A stretch of DNA of 64,000 bases from Acinetobacter sp. ANC 4805 (GCF_022549495.1 NZ_JAKZGD010000001.1:124001-188000), one strand, 5' to 3'; positions 46,918 through 56,859 are shown, counted from the stretch's first letter. The notes: generated from the sequence alone by a model not told the origin. Numbers and translations: made by a program.

Positions 46918-47664
46918 ATGAGTAAAAAAACAATGTCGAAGTTTAAAAGGATGAGCCTATTTGGATGGATATTGTGTATTAGTTGTAGCGCTTTTTCCCA
47001 AGAGACAAAAATTATAGCTTTTAATCAGGTTCTTAATTTGAATGTTGGTCAAAGCTATCAATTTGAGTTAGAAAATCTCAATCCAAGTACGCAATTATGG
47101 ACAGCATTTTATGTGGTTGGAGTTCCACAATCTGCTGGGATGGATACACACGCAAATTTGACTATAATGGGTGATGGACTAATAGCAGAAGATCATCCTA
47201 AAACACCCGTTGAAAGTATTACTTTAATTGCAAATGATTTACCAGTACGTCAAAACTATTCTTTAAAAGAATTTAGTGGATTGATGGGGGAAATTGAAGA
47301 TCAGACGGGACAGAAGGTGCAAGATCCTAATTTAAGTCAAACAGGGAATGTTCGAATATATGGGCGAATTCTAGATTGGATACCAGAATATAATTTACAA
47401 AAACCAGCCAAAATTAGTTTTAGTATTAATAATCCAAAAGATTTTGATATTAAGGCTGTTTATATGATTGTTGGTGAAGGTGTTAAGACATCACAATTAC
47501 TGGAATTGGCTATTGAAAACAAAGATATTGCTAAACAACCACAGCAAACAGGTTCTGAATCAAAAGAAAAAGATTCTTTCCCTTTAGCAATGAAATCATT
47601 GTTGCTGCTAATATTTGTTGCTTTAATCAGTTTTTTAGTTATAGCAAGAAGAAAGAAAGCTTAA
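46918..47664 (+). CDS. Exported protein with a C-terminal membrane anchor, unknown function
   Basis: The 248-residue protein has an N-terminal signal (about residues 11-28, MSLFGWILCISCSAFSQ). A beta-rich exported domain of about 180 residues and a polar linker (KQPQQTGSESKEKDS) follow. It ends in one hydrophobic segment, MKSLLLLIFVALISFLVIA, then RRKKA. This layout (signal, extracytoplasmic domain, C-terminal anchor with a basic tail) resembles CTERM-type sorting signals but lacks a motif I can name. I recognise no family. A second Met at residue 6 is a possible start. Codon use is AT-rich compared with neighbours. Confidence 0.65.
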   Translation: MSKKTMSKFKRMSLFGWILCISCSAFSQETKIIAFNQVLNLNVGQSYQFELENLNPSTQLWTAFYVVGVPQSAGMDTHANLTIMGDGLIAEDHPKTPVESITLIANDLPVRQNYSLKEFSGLMGEIEDQTGQKVQDPNLSQTGNVRIYGRILDWIPEYNLQKPAKISFSINNPKDFDIKAVYMIVGEGVKTSQLLELAIENKDIAKQPQQTGSESKEKDSFPLAMKSLLLLIFVALISFLVIARRKKA

Positions 47665-47688
47665 GAATGCAAGGTTGAAACTTAATGC

Positions 47689-47712
47689 TTAAGGAGGATT
47701 AACCCTCCTTAA
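47689..47712. terminator. Hairpin between convergent genes
   Basis: TTAAGGAGG-attaac-CCTCCTTAA is a perfect 9-bp stem between the stops of the exported-protein gene and tenA. No T-run on either side, so termination strength is doubtful. Confidence 0.5.
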
Positions 47713-47719
47713 ATCGATC

Positions 47720-48388
47720 TTAATCTAAACCTAACCATTGACGTTGTTGGTAAGCGCTATCCCAAAATAACCATTCCAACTTCGCACCCATGCGATAAGC
47801 CGCATGCATTTTCACTAAAGTATCTTCATCACAACGTGCAGCGACTTTATCAATGGTCGCAATTACATTACGCACCGCTGTATTAAATTCTTCACCTGCA
47901 TAAGTATCAATCCATGCTTGATAAGGATTGTTTTCAACGGATTGACTCACGATGTCTTTCCCCACTTCTGCATAAATCCAGAAACATGGGAGTAAGGCTG
48001 CCAAAATCACAGGATAGCTTTCCGACCAAGCCGTAGCAGTTAAGAACGACGTATAATGATGGCAGGCGAGTGTTAATGGCGTATTTTCAAACTCAGCTTT
48101 GCTAATTTCAAACTCCTGCATAAAGTCAGCGTGCAAACTCCGCTCCACAATAATGGCAATTTTTGCTGCTTCAGAAAACTGAATCACATCATCTGCTTCA
48201 TAGGCTTTTGCAGCAGCCACAGCCAGTGCACGTCCATAAGCCAGTAAGTAATGTGCATCTTGAATGACATAATGGCAGAATACCTCACGCTTCAACGTGC
48301 CAGAAGCCAGTTCTTGATTAAATGGCAGTGCTAATATTTTTTGATATAAATCTTGATTACGTTGCCAAACATCTTGGGAAAAAGTCAT
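47720..48388 (-). CDS. tenA: TenA-family thiaminase II / aminopyrimidine hydrolase
   Basis: The 222-residue helical protein has the TenA pattern: LPFNQELASGTLKREVFCHYVIQDAHYLLAYGRAL at the N-terminus, YPVILAALLPCFWIYAEVG with the catalytic-position Cys, and a C-terminal TYAGEEFNTAVRNVIATIDKVA with the conserved Glu. The family salvages the aminopyrimidine part of degraded thiamine in the cytoplasm. No thiamine (TPP) riboswitch or other thi gene is visible nearby. Confidence 0.92.
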   Translation of the reverse strand: MTFSQDVWQRNQDLYQKILALPFNQELASGTLKREVFCHYVIQDAHYLLAYGRALAVAAAKAYEADDVIQFSEAAKIAIIVERSLHADFMQEFEISKAEFENTPLTLACHHYTSFLTATAWSESYPVILAALLPCFWIYAEVGKDIVSQSVENNPYQAWIDTYAGEEFNTAVRNVIATIDKVAARCDEDTLVKMHAAYRMGAKLEWLFWDSAYQQRQWLGLD

Positions 48389-48562
48389 GTATTTGAACCT
48401 ATGAACAGCTTATAAATTGAAGAATGACAAAACTATAGCAGAGTCTTTATCTCGATCGCTTTTTCTCAAAATAAGTCTAACAATCTTTTTTATTTTCTAG
48501 CGCAAACTCACCTACAATAGGCGCATTTTTATCACCCAACGATTTCACATAAAAGGCTGTTC

Positions 48563-49645
48563 ATGAAGCATTTTCGTTTTTCAATATTTTTTACGGTAGT
48601 GTGTTTGGCACTATCTGCCTATTGGGGCTATACGCATGGTCCTGAAGCAGGCGTAGCGACAATGCTTAAAGCATTGACAATTACTGCGATTTTAGCAGTG
48701 ATGGAGGTATCACTTTCTTTTGATAATGCTGTTGTCAACGCATCAGTACTACGTGGTTGGGATCATTTCTGGAAAATGATTTTCTTAACGGTGGGTATTT
48801 TGATCGCTGTATTTGGTATGCGTTTGATTTTCCCTGTGGTCATCGTTGCAGTTACAGCAGATATGGGAATGGTCGAAGTCGCTAAAATGGCATTGAACGA
48901 TCCAAAGAGCTATTCAGAACGCTTAATGGCACATCATGCTGAAATTTCAGCATTTGGTGGCACATTCTTATTGCTCGTATTCTTAAACTTCTTCTTCGAT
49001 GATGGTAAAGAAACACATTGGTTTAAGTGGTTAGAAGCAAAATTGGCAAATTTAGCCAGTGTACCTGCGATGTCAGTTTTCCTTGCCTTGATTGCCATGA
49101 TTATTATGGCAGCCAATGTTGACGAATCTATTCGCTTAGCGGTGACAATGGCAGGTATTTGGGGCATTGTGGTCTATATCGGCGTGCAAGTTCTCAGTCA
49201 CTTATTGGGTGGTGAGCCAGAGATTGATGAAAATGGTAATGCTGTTACTCATGATGCAAGTGGCGCAGCTTCAGGTGTCGTGAAAGCTGGATTTGGTGGT
49301 TTCTTATATCTTGAAGTCCTTGATGCTTCTTTCAGTTTTGATGGTGTGATTGGTGCATTCGCAATTACTAGTGATGTTGTCATCATTATGTTAGGTCTTG
49401 CGATTGGTGCGATGTTTGTCCGTTCAATGACAATTTATTTGGTTGAAAAAGGGACTTTGGATGCCTATGTTTTCTTGGAACATGGCGCACATTATGCGAT
49501 TGGTGCTTTGGCATTCATTATGATCGCAAGTGGTACGGGTTTACATGTACCAGAGGTTGTAACGGGTCTGATCGGTGTTGCATTTATCGTTTGGGCGGTG
49601 GTTTCTTCAATCCAATATAGTAAGCGCGAACAGCAAACCTCTTAA
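48563..49645 (+). CDS. DUF475 (TerC-related) integral membrane protein
   Basis: The 360-residue protein has about nine membrane segments. Two TerC-like acidic motifs sit within membrane segments, VMEVSLSFDNAVVNASVL (near residue 52) and YLEVLDASFSFDGVIGAFAIT (near residue 250), typical of DUF475 and related to TerC metal/tellurium-resistance membrane proteins. Metal transport is suggested by kinship only. A TerC-like EVxLSxDN pattern is complete. Monocistronic, with a strong terminator after it. Confidence 0.88.
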   Translation: MKHFRFSIFFTVVCLALSAYWGYTHGPEAGVATMLKALTITAILAVMEVSLSFDNAVVNASVLRGWDHFWKMIFLTVGILIAVFGMRLIFPVVIVAVTADMGMVEVAKMALNDPKSYSERLMAHHAEISAFGGTFLLLVFLNFFFDDGKETHWFKWLEAKLANLASVPAMSVFLALIAMIIMAANVDESIRLAVTMAGIWGIVVYIGVQVLSHLLGGEPEIDENGNAVTHDASGAASGVVKAGFGGFLYLEVLDASFSFDGVIGAFAITSDVVIIMLGLAIGAMFVRSMTIYLVEKGTLDAYVFLEHGAHYAIGALAFIMIASGTGLHVPEVVTGLIGVAFIVWAVVSSIQYSKREQQTS

Positions 49646-49677
49646 GCTTATTTTCAGTTAATGAGCGTATTTTTAGT

Positions 49678-49708
49678 AAAGGAGCGAAATCGCTCCTTTA
49701 TTTTTTCT
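49678..49708 (+). terminator. Intrinsic terminator after the DUF475 gene
   Basis: AAAGGAGCG-aaat-CGCTCCTTT is followed by ATTTTTT. Confidence 0.92.
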
Positions 49709-49798
49709 CCTAAAGGTTGTGTTTTTCATAATCTACTTACAACCTTGTTAAGCGAATCGCTTATAATTCGCTAAGCCAGTTATAGTGTCTTATCAATA

Positions 49799-51160
49799 AT
49801 GAATGCTTTAGAACGCCGTTCAACCTTTGCCTTAAGTAGCATTTTTGCCTTACGCATGTTGGGCTTGTTCATGATTATTCCTGTATTTTCTGTTGCAGGA
49901 CAGTCATATCAATACGCCACACCTGCCTTAATCGGGCTAGCGGTTGGGGTCTATGGTTTAACCCAAGCCATTTTACAAATTCCATTTAGCCTTTTAGCTG
50001 ATCGTTTTAGCCGTAAGCCGCTCGTTGTACTCGGTTTACTCTTATTTGCTTTAGGCGGTGCAATCGCGGGCTTGTCTGACACGATTTATGGTGTGATTAT
50101 TGGGCGAGCAATTGCAGGCGCAGGTGCAGTTTCAGCTGTAGTGATGGCATTGCTTGCCGATGTAACACGTGAAGAGCAGCGTACCAAAGCTATGGCTGTG
50201 ATGGGGATGAGTATTGGCTTATCTTTTGTGGTGGCATTCAGTTTAGGGCCATGGCTCACCAGTTTGGTTGGTATTTCTGGTTTATTTTTTGTCACAACAA
50301 TTATGGGCTTAGCTGCAATTTTAATGTTGTTACTGGTGCCTAAAGTCACTCGACATCATCGAAATTACCAACAAGGCTATGTATTGCAGCTGAAACAAGT
50401 CATTCAAATGGGCGATCTGAACCGATTGCATGTTTCAGTTTTTGCACTACATTTATTACTGACAGCGATGTTTATTTATATTCCTTCTCAGTTGATCGAA
50501 TATACCCAAATTCCCTTAGCAAAACATGGTCTCATCTACTTGCCGTTATTGGTTCTCAGTCTATTTTTTGCCTTCCCAAGCATTATCATTGCTGAAAAAT
50601 ATCGTAAGATGCGTGGTATTTTCTTATCTGCGATTGCAGGCATTATTATTGGATTGCTGCTGCTAATTTTTGGATATGAATCTAAATATGTATTGCTTGC
50701 AGGATTGGGGATATTCTTTATCGCATTTAATGTGATGGAAGCATTATTACCCTCTTGGTTATCAAAAGTTGCACCAATTCAATCTAAAGCCACCGCAATG
50801 GGTATCAATGCCAGTAGCCAGTTCTTGGGGGCTTTTTTTGGGGGTACTTTGGGCGGACAGCTTTTGATGTTACAGAATACTGCGCTTGGGTGGAGCGTAC
50901 TCTCTGGGATTGCTATACTGTGGTTGCTAGTGAGTTTTGGCTTGGCTCAACCAAGATATTTGTCTTCAATTGTGTTGCCCTTACCTCAAATGGCACAAAC
51001 AGATGAATGGACTTCAAAACTATTGGCAATTCGTGGTATTGAAGAAGTGGTGGTGATGCCCGAACAACAAGTTGCCTATATTAAAGTCGATAAACAGCGG
51101 ATAGATGATGCTGGGCGACAAGATTTAACGCACTTGATTGGCAAAGAGGTAGCCATTTAA
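49799..51160 (+). CDS. MFS transporter, YajR-like
   Basis: The 453-residue protein has 12 membrane segments and the MFS motif A region LLADRFSRKPLVVLGL (near residue 63), with GRAIAGAGAVSAVVMALLAD. A soluble C-terminal domain of about 65 residues after the last segment (LLAIRGIEEVVVMPEQQVAYIKVDKQRID) resembles the ferredoxin-like YAM domain of E. coli YajR. Substrate unknown. It lies 51 bp upstream of ssb on the same strand, so read-through into ssb is possible. Confidence 0.88.
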   Translation: MNALERRSTFALSSIFALRMLGLFMIIPVFSVAGQSYQYATPALIGLAVGVYGLTQAILQIPFSLLADRFSRKPLVVLGLLLFALGGAIAGLSDTIYGVIIGRAIAGAGAVSAVVMALLADVTREEQRTKAMAVMGMSIGLSFVVAFSLGPWLTSLVGISGLFFVTTIMGLAAILMLLLVPKVTRHHRNYQQGYVLQLKQVIQMGDLNRLHVSVFALHLLLTAMFIYIPSQLIEYTQIPLAKHGLIYLPLLVLSLFFAFPSIIIAEKYRKMRGIFLSAIAGIIIGLLLLIFGYESKYVLLAGLGIFFIAFNVMEALLPSWLSKVAPIQSKATAMGINASSQFLGAFFGGTLGGQLLMLQNTALGWSVLSGIAILWLLVSFGLAQPRYLSSIVLPLPQMAQTDEWTSKLLAIRGIEEVVVMPEQQVAYIKVDKQRIDDAGRQDLTHLIGKEVAI

Positions 51161-51211
51161 GTATAACTCTTATAAAGTAAAACATAGAAATACATAGGAT
51201 GAAGACAGCTA

Positions 51212-51808
51212 ATGCGTGGTGTGAATAAAGTTATTTTAGTCGGTACTCTGGGTAAAGATCCTGAAACAAAAACCTTTCCAAATGGTGGATCGTTGACTCA
51301 ATTCTCGATTGCGACAAGCGAATCGTGGACAGATAAAAATACAGGTGAACGAAAAGAACAAACAGAATGGCATCGTATTGTATTACACAACCGTTTAGGT
51401 GAAATTGCTCAGCAATATTTGCGTAAGGGCTCAAAGGTGTATATCGAGGGTTCATTGCGTACACGTCAATGGACAGACCAAAATGGTCAGGAACGTTACA
51501 GCACTGAAATTCGTGGTGATCAAATGCAAATGCTTGATTCACGTCAACAGGGTGAGCAGAGCGGTGGTGACTTTAACCAACCACGTTTTAATAACAATAA
51601 TAATAACCAAGGTGGCGGTTACCAAAATACGGGTTATAACAATAACAACAACCAAAATGGCTATGGTCAAGGCGGTGGCTTTGGTGGTGGAAACCAAGGT
51701 AATTACGCAGGAAACCCTCAAGCAGGCAATGGCTTTAATACGCCAAAAGCTGCGCCGCAACCTACTGCGTCAGCACCAGCCGATTTAGATGATGATTTAC
51801 CGTTCTGA
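51212..51808 (+). CDS. ssb: Single-stranded DNA-binding protein
   Basis: The 198-residue protein has an N-terminal OB fold ([59 protein letters not shown]) for residues 1-110. A Gly/Asn/Gln-rich disordered linker follows, and the acidic tip DDDLPF recruits repair and replication partners. The Asn runs in the linker come from AAT/AAC repeats. The accessory block with recombinase genes begins about 155 bp downstream. Confidence 0.97.
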   Translation: MRGVNKVILVGTLGKDPETKTFPNGGSLTQFSIATSESWTDKNTGERKEQTEWHRIVLHNRLGEIAQQYLRKGSKVYIEGSLRTRQWTDQNGQERYSTEIRGDQMQMLDSRQQGEQSGGDFNQPRFNNNNNNQGGGYQNTGYNNNNNQNGYGQGGGFGGGNQGNYAGNPQAGNGFNTPKAAPQPTASAPADLDDDLPF

Positions 51809-51875
51809 CACCTACTAGAGACCATGTTTTGTAAAGTTTATAAAATTATTCTTTATTAGTAGTTAGTTACATAAG

Positions 51876-51914
51876 AAATTTACAGACACTAGAAATAGTT
51901 CTGTAAATTTTTTT
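51876..51914 (+). terminator. Intrinsic terminator after ssb
   Basis: An 11-bp perfect stem, AAATTTACAGA / TCTGTAAATTT, has a 13-base loop and is followed by TTTT. It insulates ssb from the recombinase operon and could also mark the element's left border. Confidence 0.75.
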
Positions 51915-51963
51915 AATTATATTTTATGATATTTAACACTTAGATATTTTGTTAAATTTAATC

Positions 51964-53190
51964 ATGATGTCTGTTAAAAGATTTGTAATGAGTAGTGGTG
52001 AGAGATTCGCTGTTCTTTTGAATAGTGATGGTGTTCCTATGACTTATCCAAATTTATATACGATCATTCATCTAAGAAATCGTGGTCAATCAATCAATAC
52101 AATTTCTGCTATTTTGGAAGATATTAAGTTGCTCTTTCAGTTGTTGGATAAGTTAGGAATTGACTTGGAACAAAGGATAAAAACTAAAGATTTTTTAAAA
52201 TTAAATGAAATCGAAGCTTTAGTAAATTTAACCAGTTTCAATCGCAGTCGATTAGGTGGGGCAGATTCAAAAAAAAAGATCATAAGTTTTCCAAAAAGTA
52301 ATAATAAAGAGCGATCTAGAGCAAAATTGGTTGTTACTCAGGACTATGTATCTAAACAATTAATATATAGGCGGTTAACTAATTTTGCTGAATATATTGG
52401 ATGGTTTGAGACGCATCTTCATTCATCAGCAATAACAAGTACAAAACGTTTGTTAAAATCTCGTAGACCTCGTAAGTCCATGGATATTCAGTCTGAATAC
52501 AAATCTTTTGATAGTGATCAATTAAAAAAAATTTTCAAGGCGGTTGATCCTGATAATCAGAATCGTATCTGGACTTCAGATTACCTTACTTATAGAAATG
52601 AGCTAATTATCTATTTGTTTTTATATCTTGGATGTCGTAAAGGAGAATTATTAAATTTAAAAATTACAGATATAACTCCCTCTCAAGGTGTTACATCATA
52701 TCTTACTATTAGGCGTAATCCTCATGATGGTAGTGATTCTAGGCTATATCAACCTTTGGTTAAAACTAGAAGTCGATCAATTGCAGTCAATCAAAACTTA
52801 AAGAAAAAATTAGAAACTTACATTTTAAATTATAGATCAGCCATACCGCATGCAGAGCTAACAGACTTTTTGATTTTATCAAATAAAGGTAAACCTTTAT
52901 CAATAAAAGCTCTAGATAAAATCTTTTCTGAAATTTCTAAAGTTGTTCTATTCAATGTACATGCACATGCATTTAGACATACTTGGAATGACAAATTTTC
53001 TAAGAAATCTCAACTTTTAGTGGCAACAGGTCAAACGACTGAAGCTCAAGTTGAAAATGATCGTGCTTATCTAATGGGGTGGATACCTAACTCACAAAGC
53101 GCAAGAAGATATTCAAGGCGTGCAGAGAATAAGCGTGCCGTAGAGGTTGGCTTAAGTATCCAAGAAAAATTTGAGGATGAAAATGAATAA
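51964..53190 (+). CDS. Tyrosine recombinase 1 of a recombinase quartet operon
   Basis: The 408-residue site-specific integrase has catalytic residues visible as Arg225 (LGCRKGELL), His335/Arg338 (HAFRHTWN), Trp in MGWIPNS and the nucleophile Tyr383 (ARRYSRRAE). The N-terminal about 170 residues would be the core-binding domain. The start is uncertain (ATG 51964 preferred; 51967 and 51988 possible); no clear ribosome site. It overlaps the next recombinase gene by eight bases, so the two are coupled. Base use is AT-rich with many AGA/ATA codons, unlike ssb, which suggests horizontal transfer. Confidence 0.9.
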   Translation: MMSVKRFVMSSGERFAVLLNSDGVPMTYPNLYTIIHLRNRGQSINTISAILEDIKLLFQLLDKLGIDLEQRIKTKDFLKLNEIEALVNLTSFNRSRLGGADSKKKIISFPKSNNKERSRAKLVVTQDYVSKQLIYRRLTNFAEYIGWFETHLHSSAITSTKRLLKSRRPRKSMDIQSEYKSFDSDQLKKIFKAVDPDNQNRIWTSDYLTYRNELIIYLFLYLGCRKGELLNLKITDITPSQGVTSYLTIRRNPHDGSDSRLYQPLVKTRSRSIAVNQNLKKKLETYILNYRSAIPHAELTDFLILSNKGKPLSIKALDKIFSEISKVVLFNVHAHAFRHTWNDKFSKKSQLLVATGQTTEAQVENDRAYLMGWIPNSQSARRYSRRAENKRAVEVGLSIQEKFEDENE

Positions 53191-54739
53191 ATCAATTCGA
53201 ATCGATAGTTTAGATAAGTCGCAAAATACTTTTACCTCATTCAAAGGTTATGAGTTTAGTATCGATGATCAGAAATGGGTATTAGATATCAATAAAACTA
53301 TAGATATCTCTCGGATACGAAATTTTGAGTTTTCTGTCCAATCTGATGTAGTCATGACTTTGGTTCATTTTGCTAAGTATAGTTCAAGTTCACATACAGC
53401 AAACATGTGCGAATATATTGGTAAATATTTTGATATTACAGGAGAGGATCATTTTTCAATTAAAGGTCTTTTAAATTATAAAAATTTTTATTCGGCAAAA
53501 AAAGATGAATACAAAGTAGCTATGCTACGAGTCTTTTTGAAGAAACTATATGATTTAGGTTATTCCTCAGTAGATGATGAAGTTTACGATCTAATGGATT
53601 CATGGAGATTGAGTGGCAATGAAAAAGGAGCAGCAGTCCTTTCCCTTGATCCAGATGAAGGCCCATTTAGCCCATTTGAATTTCAAACAATTATCACTAG
53701 AACCAATGAATATTTAGCAGAAAATAAGATTTCCTATTATGAGGCTGCTCTAATTCGTGTTTTTTGTGCGACTGGTAGACGACCAATTCAAATTTCAGGA
53801 TTAAAGGTGAAAGACCTATATGTGTCGGATAAATATAATTTTAATGATACAAATGCAGTTCATATCCTTAACATTCCGAGAGCTAAAGTTAGAGGTGCTA
53901 GTGGATTCCGATTTGCTTTTAATGAAGTGGGAATTCGGGAAAGTATTGCGAAAATCTTATTTGAACATATTCAAATTTTAAAACAGAAATTAGCAAAGCA
54001 AATAAAGCGAGAAGTATCTGAACAGGAGCTTTCAGAGTTACCAATTTTCTATGATATTAAGGTGTTAGCCAATCTAGATTGGAGCAATGAAAAAGAAATT
54101 TCTCAAATTTTGCCAACAGAAATTATTCATTTACCTACTATCAAATTAACTCAAATATTGAGAGATGCTGTTCAAAAACTTGGTGTCCGTTCAAGAGAAA
54201 CCGGTAAACCAATACATATCACTGCATATCGGTTTCGCTATACGCTTGGAACAAATGCGGCTAGGCAAAAAGCAGGTGTGAATGTCATTGCAAAGCTGTT
54301 AGATCATCATGATACGCAAAATGCACACTGTTATGTACAGAGTGTTCCTGAAATTGCACAACAAATCTCATCCATCATGGATGAAAGCTTACGCAAATAT
54401 GCAGATGCTTTTCAGGGGAAAGTTGTAAAGGATGAGATTGAGGCTCAATCACAAGTTAAAGAGGCGAATAGAATTTCTTGTGTAGAACAGGATTGTGATG
54501 TCGGCTCATGTGGTACACATCAATACTGTAACGATTACGCACCAATCGCATGTTATCTGTGTAGCAAGTTTATGCCTTGGGCAAATGCACCTCACCATCT
54601 AGTTCTAGAGCAATTAATTAAAGAACGGGATGATCTAATTACGATGGGGTGTAGCCTTGAGGTCGCTGCCGTGAATGACCGAACAATTATTGCCGTTCAG
54701 CAAGTAATTGATGCTTGTAAGGAGTTCAATCATGGATGA
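53183..54739 (+). CDS. Tyrosine recombinase 2 with a Cys-rich tail
   Basis: The 518-residue protein has the tyrosine-recombinase core near its middle and C-terminal half: Arg200 in TGRRPIQISGL, Arg352 in AYRFRYTLGT, His in LLDHHDTQN and nucleophile Tyr384 in HCYVQS. The first catalytic His position (349) is Tyr. After the core, residues about 430-475 hold a cysteine cluster (CVEQDCDVGSCGTHQYC then CYLC), probably a zinc site. I start it at ATG 53183, with GAGGA upstream. It overlaps its neighbours on both sides by eight bases. In Tn554-type elements two such recombinases act together. Confidence 0.88.
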   Translation: MNKSIRIDSLDKSQNTFTSFKGYEFSIDDQKWVLDINKTIDISRIRNFEFSVQSDVVMTLVHFAKYSSSSHTANMCEYIGKYFDITGEDHFSIKGLLNYKNFYSAKKDEYKVAMLRVFLKKLYDLGYSSVDDEVYDLMDSWRLSGNEKGAAVLSLDPDEGPFSPFEFQTIITRTNEYLAENKISYYEAALIRVFCATGRRPIQISGLKVKDLYVSDKYNFNDTNAVHILNIPRAKVRGASGFRFAFNEVGIRESIAKILFEHIQILKQKLAKQIKREVSEQELSELPIFYDIKVLANLDWSNEKEISQILPTEIIHLPTIKLTQILRDAVQKLGVRSRETGKPIHITAYRFRYTLGTNAARQKAGVNVIAKLLDHHDTQNAHCYVQSVPEIAQQISSIMDESLRKYADAFQGKVVKDEIEAQSQVKEANRISCVEQDCDVGSCGTHQYCNDYAPIACYLCSKFMPWANAPHHLVLEQLIKERDDLITMGCSLEVAAVNDRTIIAVQQVIDACKEFNHG

Positions 54740-56858
54740 TTTAATATATTTCCCATCTGACAAAGTTCAATCTCCTTACTCCGAAATAAAGCGGTTTATT
54801 GATTTTGTTAAACAGTTATCTGAATTAAATGAAGATATTAAATTTGATGAGAATTATTGGAAAGGCGAAGTAAACTTTGTCAAAACAGGTATTTCATCCA
54901 AAGATAGATCACCTGAAAATCTTTTGCATCATTCAATTCTAGAATTTGCCAAAGCGTATGTTAAGTATCAGAGAATTAAGAGTAAGTTAAAAACCCAAGA
55001 TACAATTCTTTCAATTCGGGCAATAGAACAAATATGTTTAGACCGATATGGTGAAGTTGATTTAACTAAATTGGTTATTGCAGATTTTGACTTGGCTGCT
55101 GAAAATGCAAAAGTAAATTATAAAGCGAGTTCTGCTTACCATGTAGGTAGACAACTAAAGATTCTATTGGATTTTCTTCGCCAATTAAAAATAGTTGCTT
55201 TACCAGAATGGAAAAATCCAATTAAAAAACCTGCTGATAAGTCGATTGTGCTAGATGAGGAGTCAGAGGAACATAGAGCATCTAAACTTCCTGATGAGGA
55301 TGCGATTTTTGCATTAGCTGATATTTTTTCACGGAAAGATTCAGAATTGTCAGATAGAGATATTTTTGTCACCAGTGCTGTGAGTTTGCTTCTAGCTGCG
55401 CCTGAGCGAGCATCAGAGCTATTTTTCTTAAAGCATAATTGTATCCGTGAGGAAGAAGTCCAAACGCTTTCTAAGAGCAGTTTAGGGCTTGTGGCAGATG
55501 GTTCTAATATTGAGAAAGCATTAGGTATCAGGTGGTATGCACAGAAAAATTATGGGTATGACATTAAATTCATTCCGAGTGTCATGATTCCAACGGTCAA
55601 ACGGGCTATTGAACGTTTGATTAAGATGTCAGAAAAGTCTAGACATTTAGCATATTTGCTTGAGACAAGCGATAAATTTCCAAGACATGAGCTTTGTCCC
55701 AAAGTGCCTGATGATCAATTGTTAAAACGTAGTGAAGTTTTATCGGCAATGGGTTTTGATTTATCATCTTATGAAGATTCATATACTGCAAATAATTCTG
55801 GAATAGGTTTTTTAAGAACTCGTGATATACCTATTGATGATTATGAAGTCTGCCTCAACGATTTAAATATTATCTTGCGAAATAGATTGCCAGATGGCTT
55901 TCCTTACGTACCTTTTAAAACAGGTAATGGCGTACAGGTTAAATGGTCTGAAGCTTTATTTTGTTGTTTCGCAAACCAATTCCATAGTGATAAAGCAACT
56001 ATTTTCTCAGAATTATGGATACCACATATTGATACTTTAAATGAAGACTTATCTCCCACCAAAAAAAAGAAGAAAGGACGTGATGAGTTAGTAAATGTTC
56101 AATCCATTTTCCAACGATGGGGATATGGTGACTACAGTGTGTCTACACATCAATTTAGGCATCTTCTCAATACGATAGCAAATACCAATGGAATGGATAG
56201 CATGTTACTCGCTAAATGGTCAGGGCGGGCTGATATGAAGCAAAATCGAGTATATGACCATACTTCGGTTGAAGATCGTAATTTTAGCTTAATTGAGATG
56301 CAGAAAAATGAGGTTGGTACAGTAAATACTGATAGTACATTTACATTCCAAATAGCTACACCTCGAACTCTACAAGAGCTAAATACCAAAACAACATTGT
56401 CTATGCACACTACCGAGTTTGGATTTTGTACACATTCTTATATTGATGAACCCTGCCTAAAGTATAGAAATTGTCTTAATTGTACGGAACATGTCTGTAT
56501 TAAGGGGGATGAAGAAAAGAAAAAACGGCTTCAAGATCGACTTAGAAAAGAAAAAATCTTATGGGCAAAGGATAAGGAAGCTGTTAGTAAAAATGTTACT
56601 GGTGCAACGGTCTGGTTGGGGACTAGAGAGCTTACGATTAAACGTTGTGAACAGTTAATTGCCCTACTAGATGATCCAAACATTCTTGATGGAACGCCTT
56701 TAAGTTTGCCGCCTTCGGAAGATGTTACACATCTTGATTTAGCGTATCAAAAAGCAGGTCGTAAACGTATCCCCGTTATTGAGAATACTCAACGGAAAAA
56801 GATAGAGGATGAACCACATTTGCTCAGTCCTGCATTGCAAATGGATTTATGGATTTGA
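54732..56858 (+). CDS. Large tyrosine recombinase 3 with a Cys-rich tail
   Basis: The 708-residue protein has catalytic residues Arg226 (APERASELFF), His473/Arg476 (HQFRHLLN), Trp in LAKWSGRAD and Tyr508 (NRVYDHTS). The core is interrupted by a long insert of about 200 residues between the first Arg and the HxxR box. A cysteine cluster (FCTHSYIDEPCLKYRNCLNC, then HVC) at about residues 565-595 and a basic helical end follow. AAGGAG precedes ATG 54732. It overlaps recombinase 2 by eight bases and is followed after one base by the coiled-coil gene. Confidence 0.88.
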   Translation: MDDLIYFPSDKVQSPYSEIKRFIDFVKQLSELNEDIKFDENYWKGEVNFVKTGISSKDRSPENLLHHSILEFAKAYVKYQRIKSKLKTQDTILSIRAIEQICLDRYGEVDLTKLVIADFDLAAENAKVNYKASSAYHVGRQLKILLDFLRQLKIVALPEWKNPIKKPADKSIVLDEESEEHRASKLPDEDAIFALADIFSRKDSELSDRDIFVTSAVSLLLAAPERASELFFLKHNCIREEEVQTLSKSSLGLVADGSNIEKALGIRWYAQKNYGYDIKFIPSVMIPTVKRAIERLIKMSEKSRHLAYLLETSDKFPRHELCPKVPDDQLLKRSEVLSAMGFDLSSYEDSYTANNSGIGFLRTRDIPIDDYEVCLNDLNIILRNRLPDGFPYVPFKTGNGVQVKWSEALFCCFANQFHSDKATIFSELWIPHIDTLNEDLSPTKKKKKGRDELVNVQSIFQRWGYGDYSVSTHQFRHLLNTIANTNGMDSMLLAKWSGRADMKQNRVYDHTSVEDRNFSLIEMQKNEVGTVNTDSTFTFQIATPRTLQELNTKTTLSMHTTEFGFCTHSYIDEPCLKYRNCLNCTEHVCIKGDEEKKKRLQDRLRKEKILWAKDKEAVSKNVTGATVWLGTRELTIKRCEQLIALLDDPNILDGTPLSLPPSEDVTHLDLAYQKAGRKRIPVIENTQRKKIEDEPHLLSPALQMDLWI

Positions 56859-56859
56859 T

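Noticed and set aside
51580..51700. AAT/AAC and GGT-type repeats in the ssb linker as a tandem-repeat element
   Set aside because: They encode the usual Asn/Gly-rich SSB linker; this is ordinary low-complexity coding sequence.
51876..51914. Inverted repeat after ssb as an element end
   Set aside because: The stem followed by T bases fits the ssb terminator. I found no matching repeat near 61216-61450 to support an attachment site.
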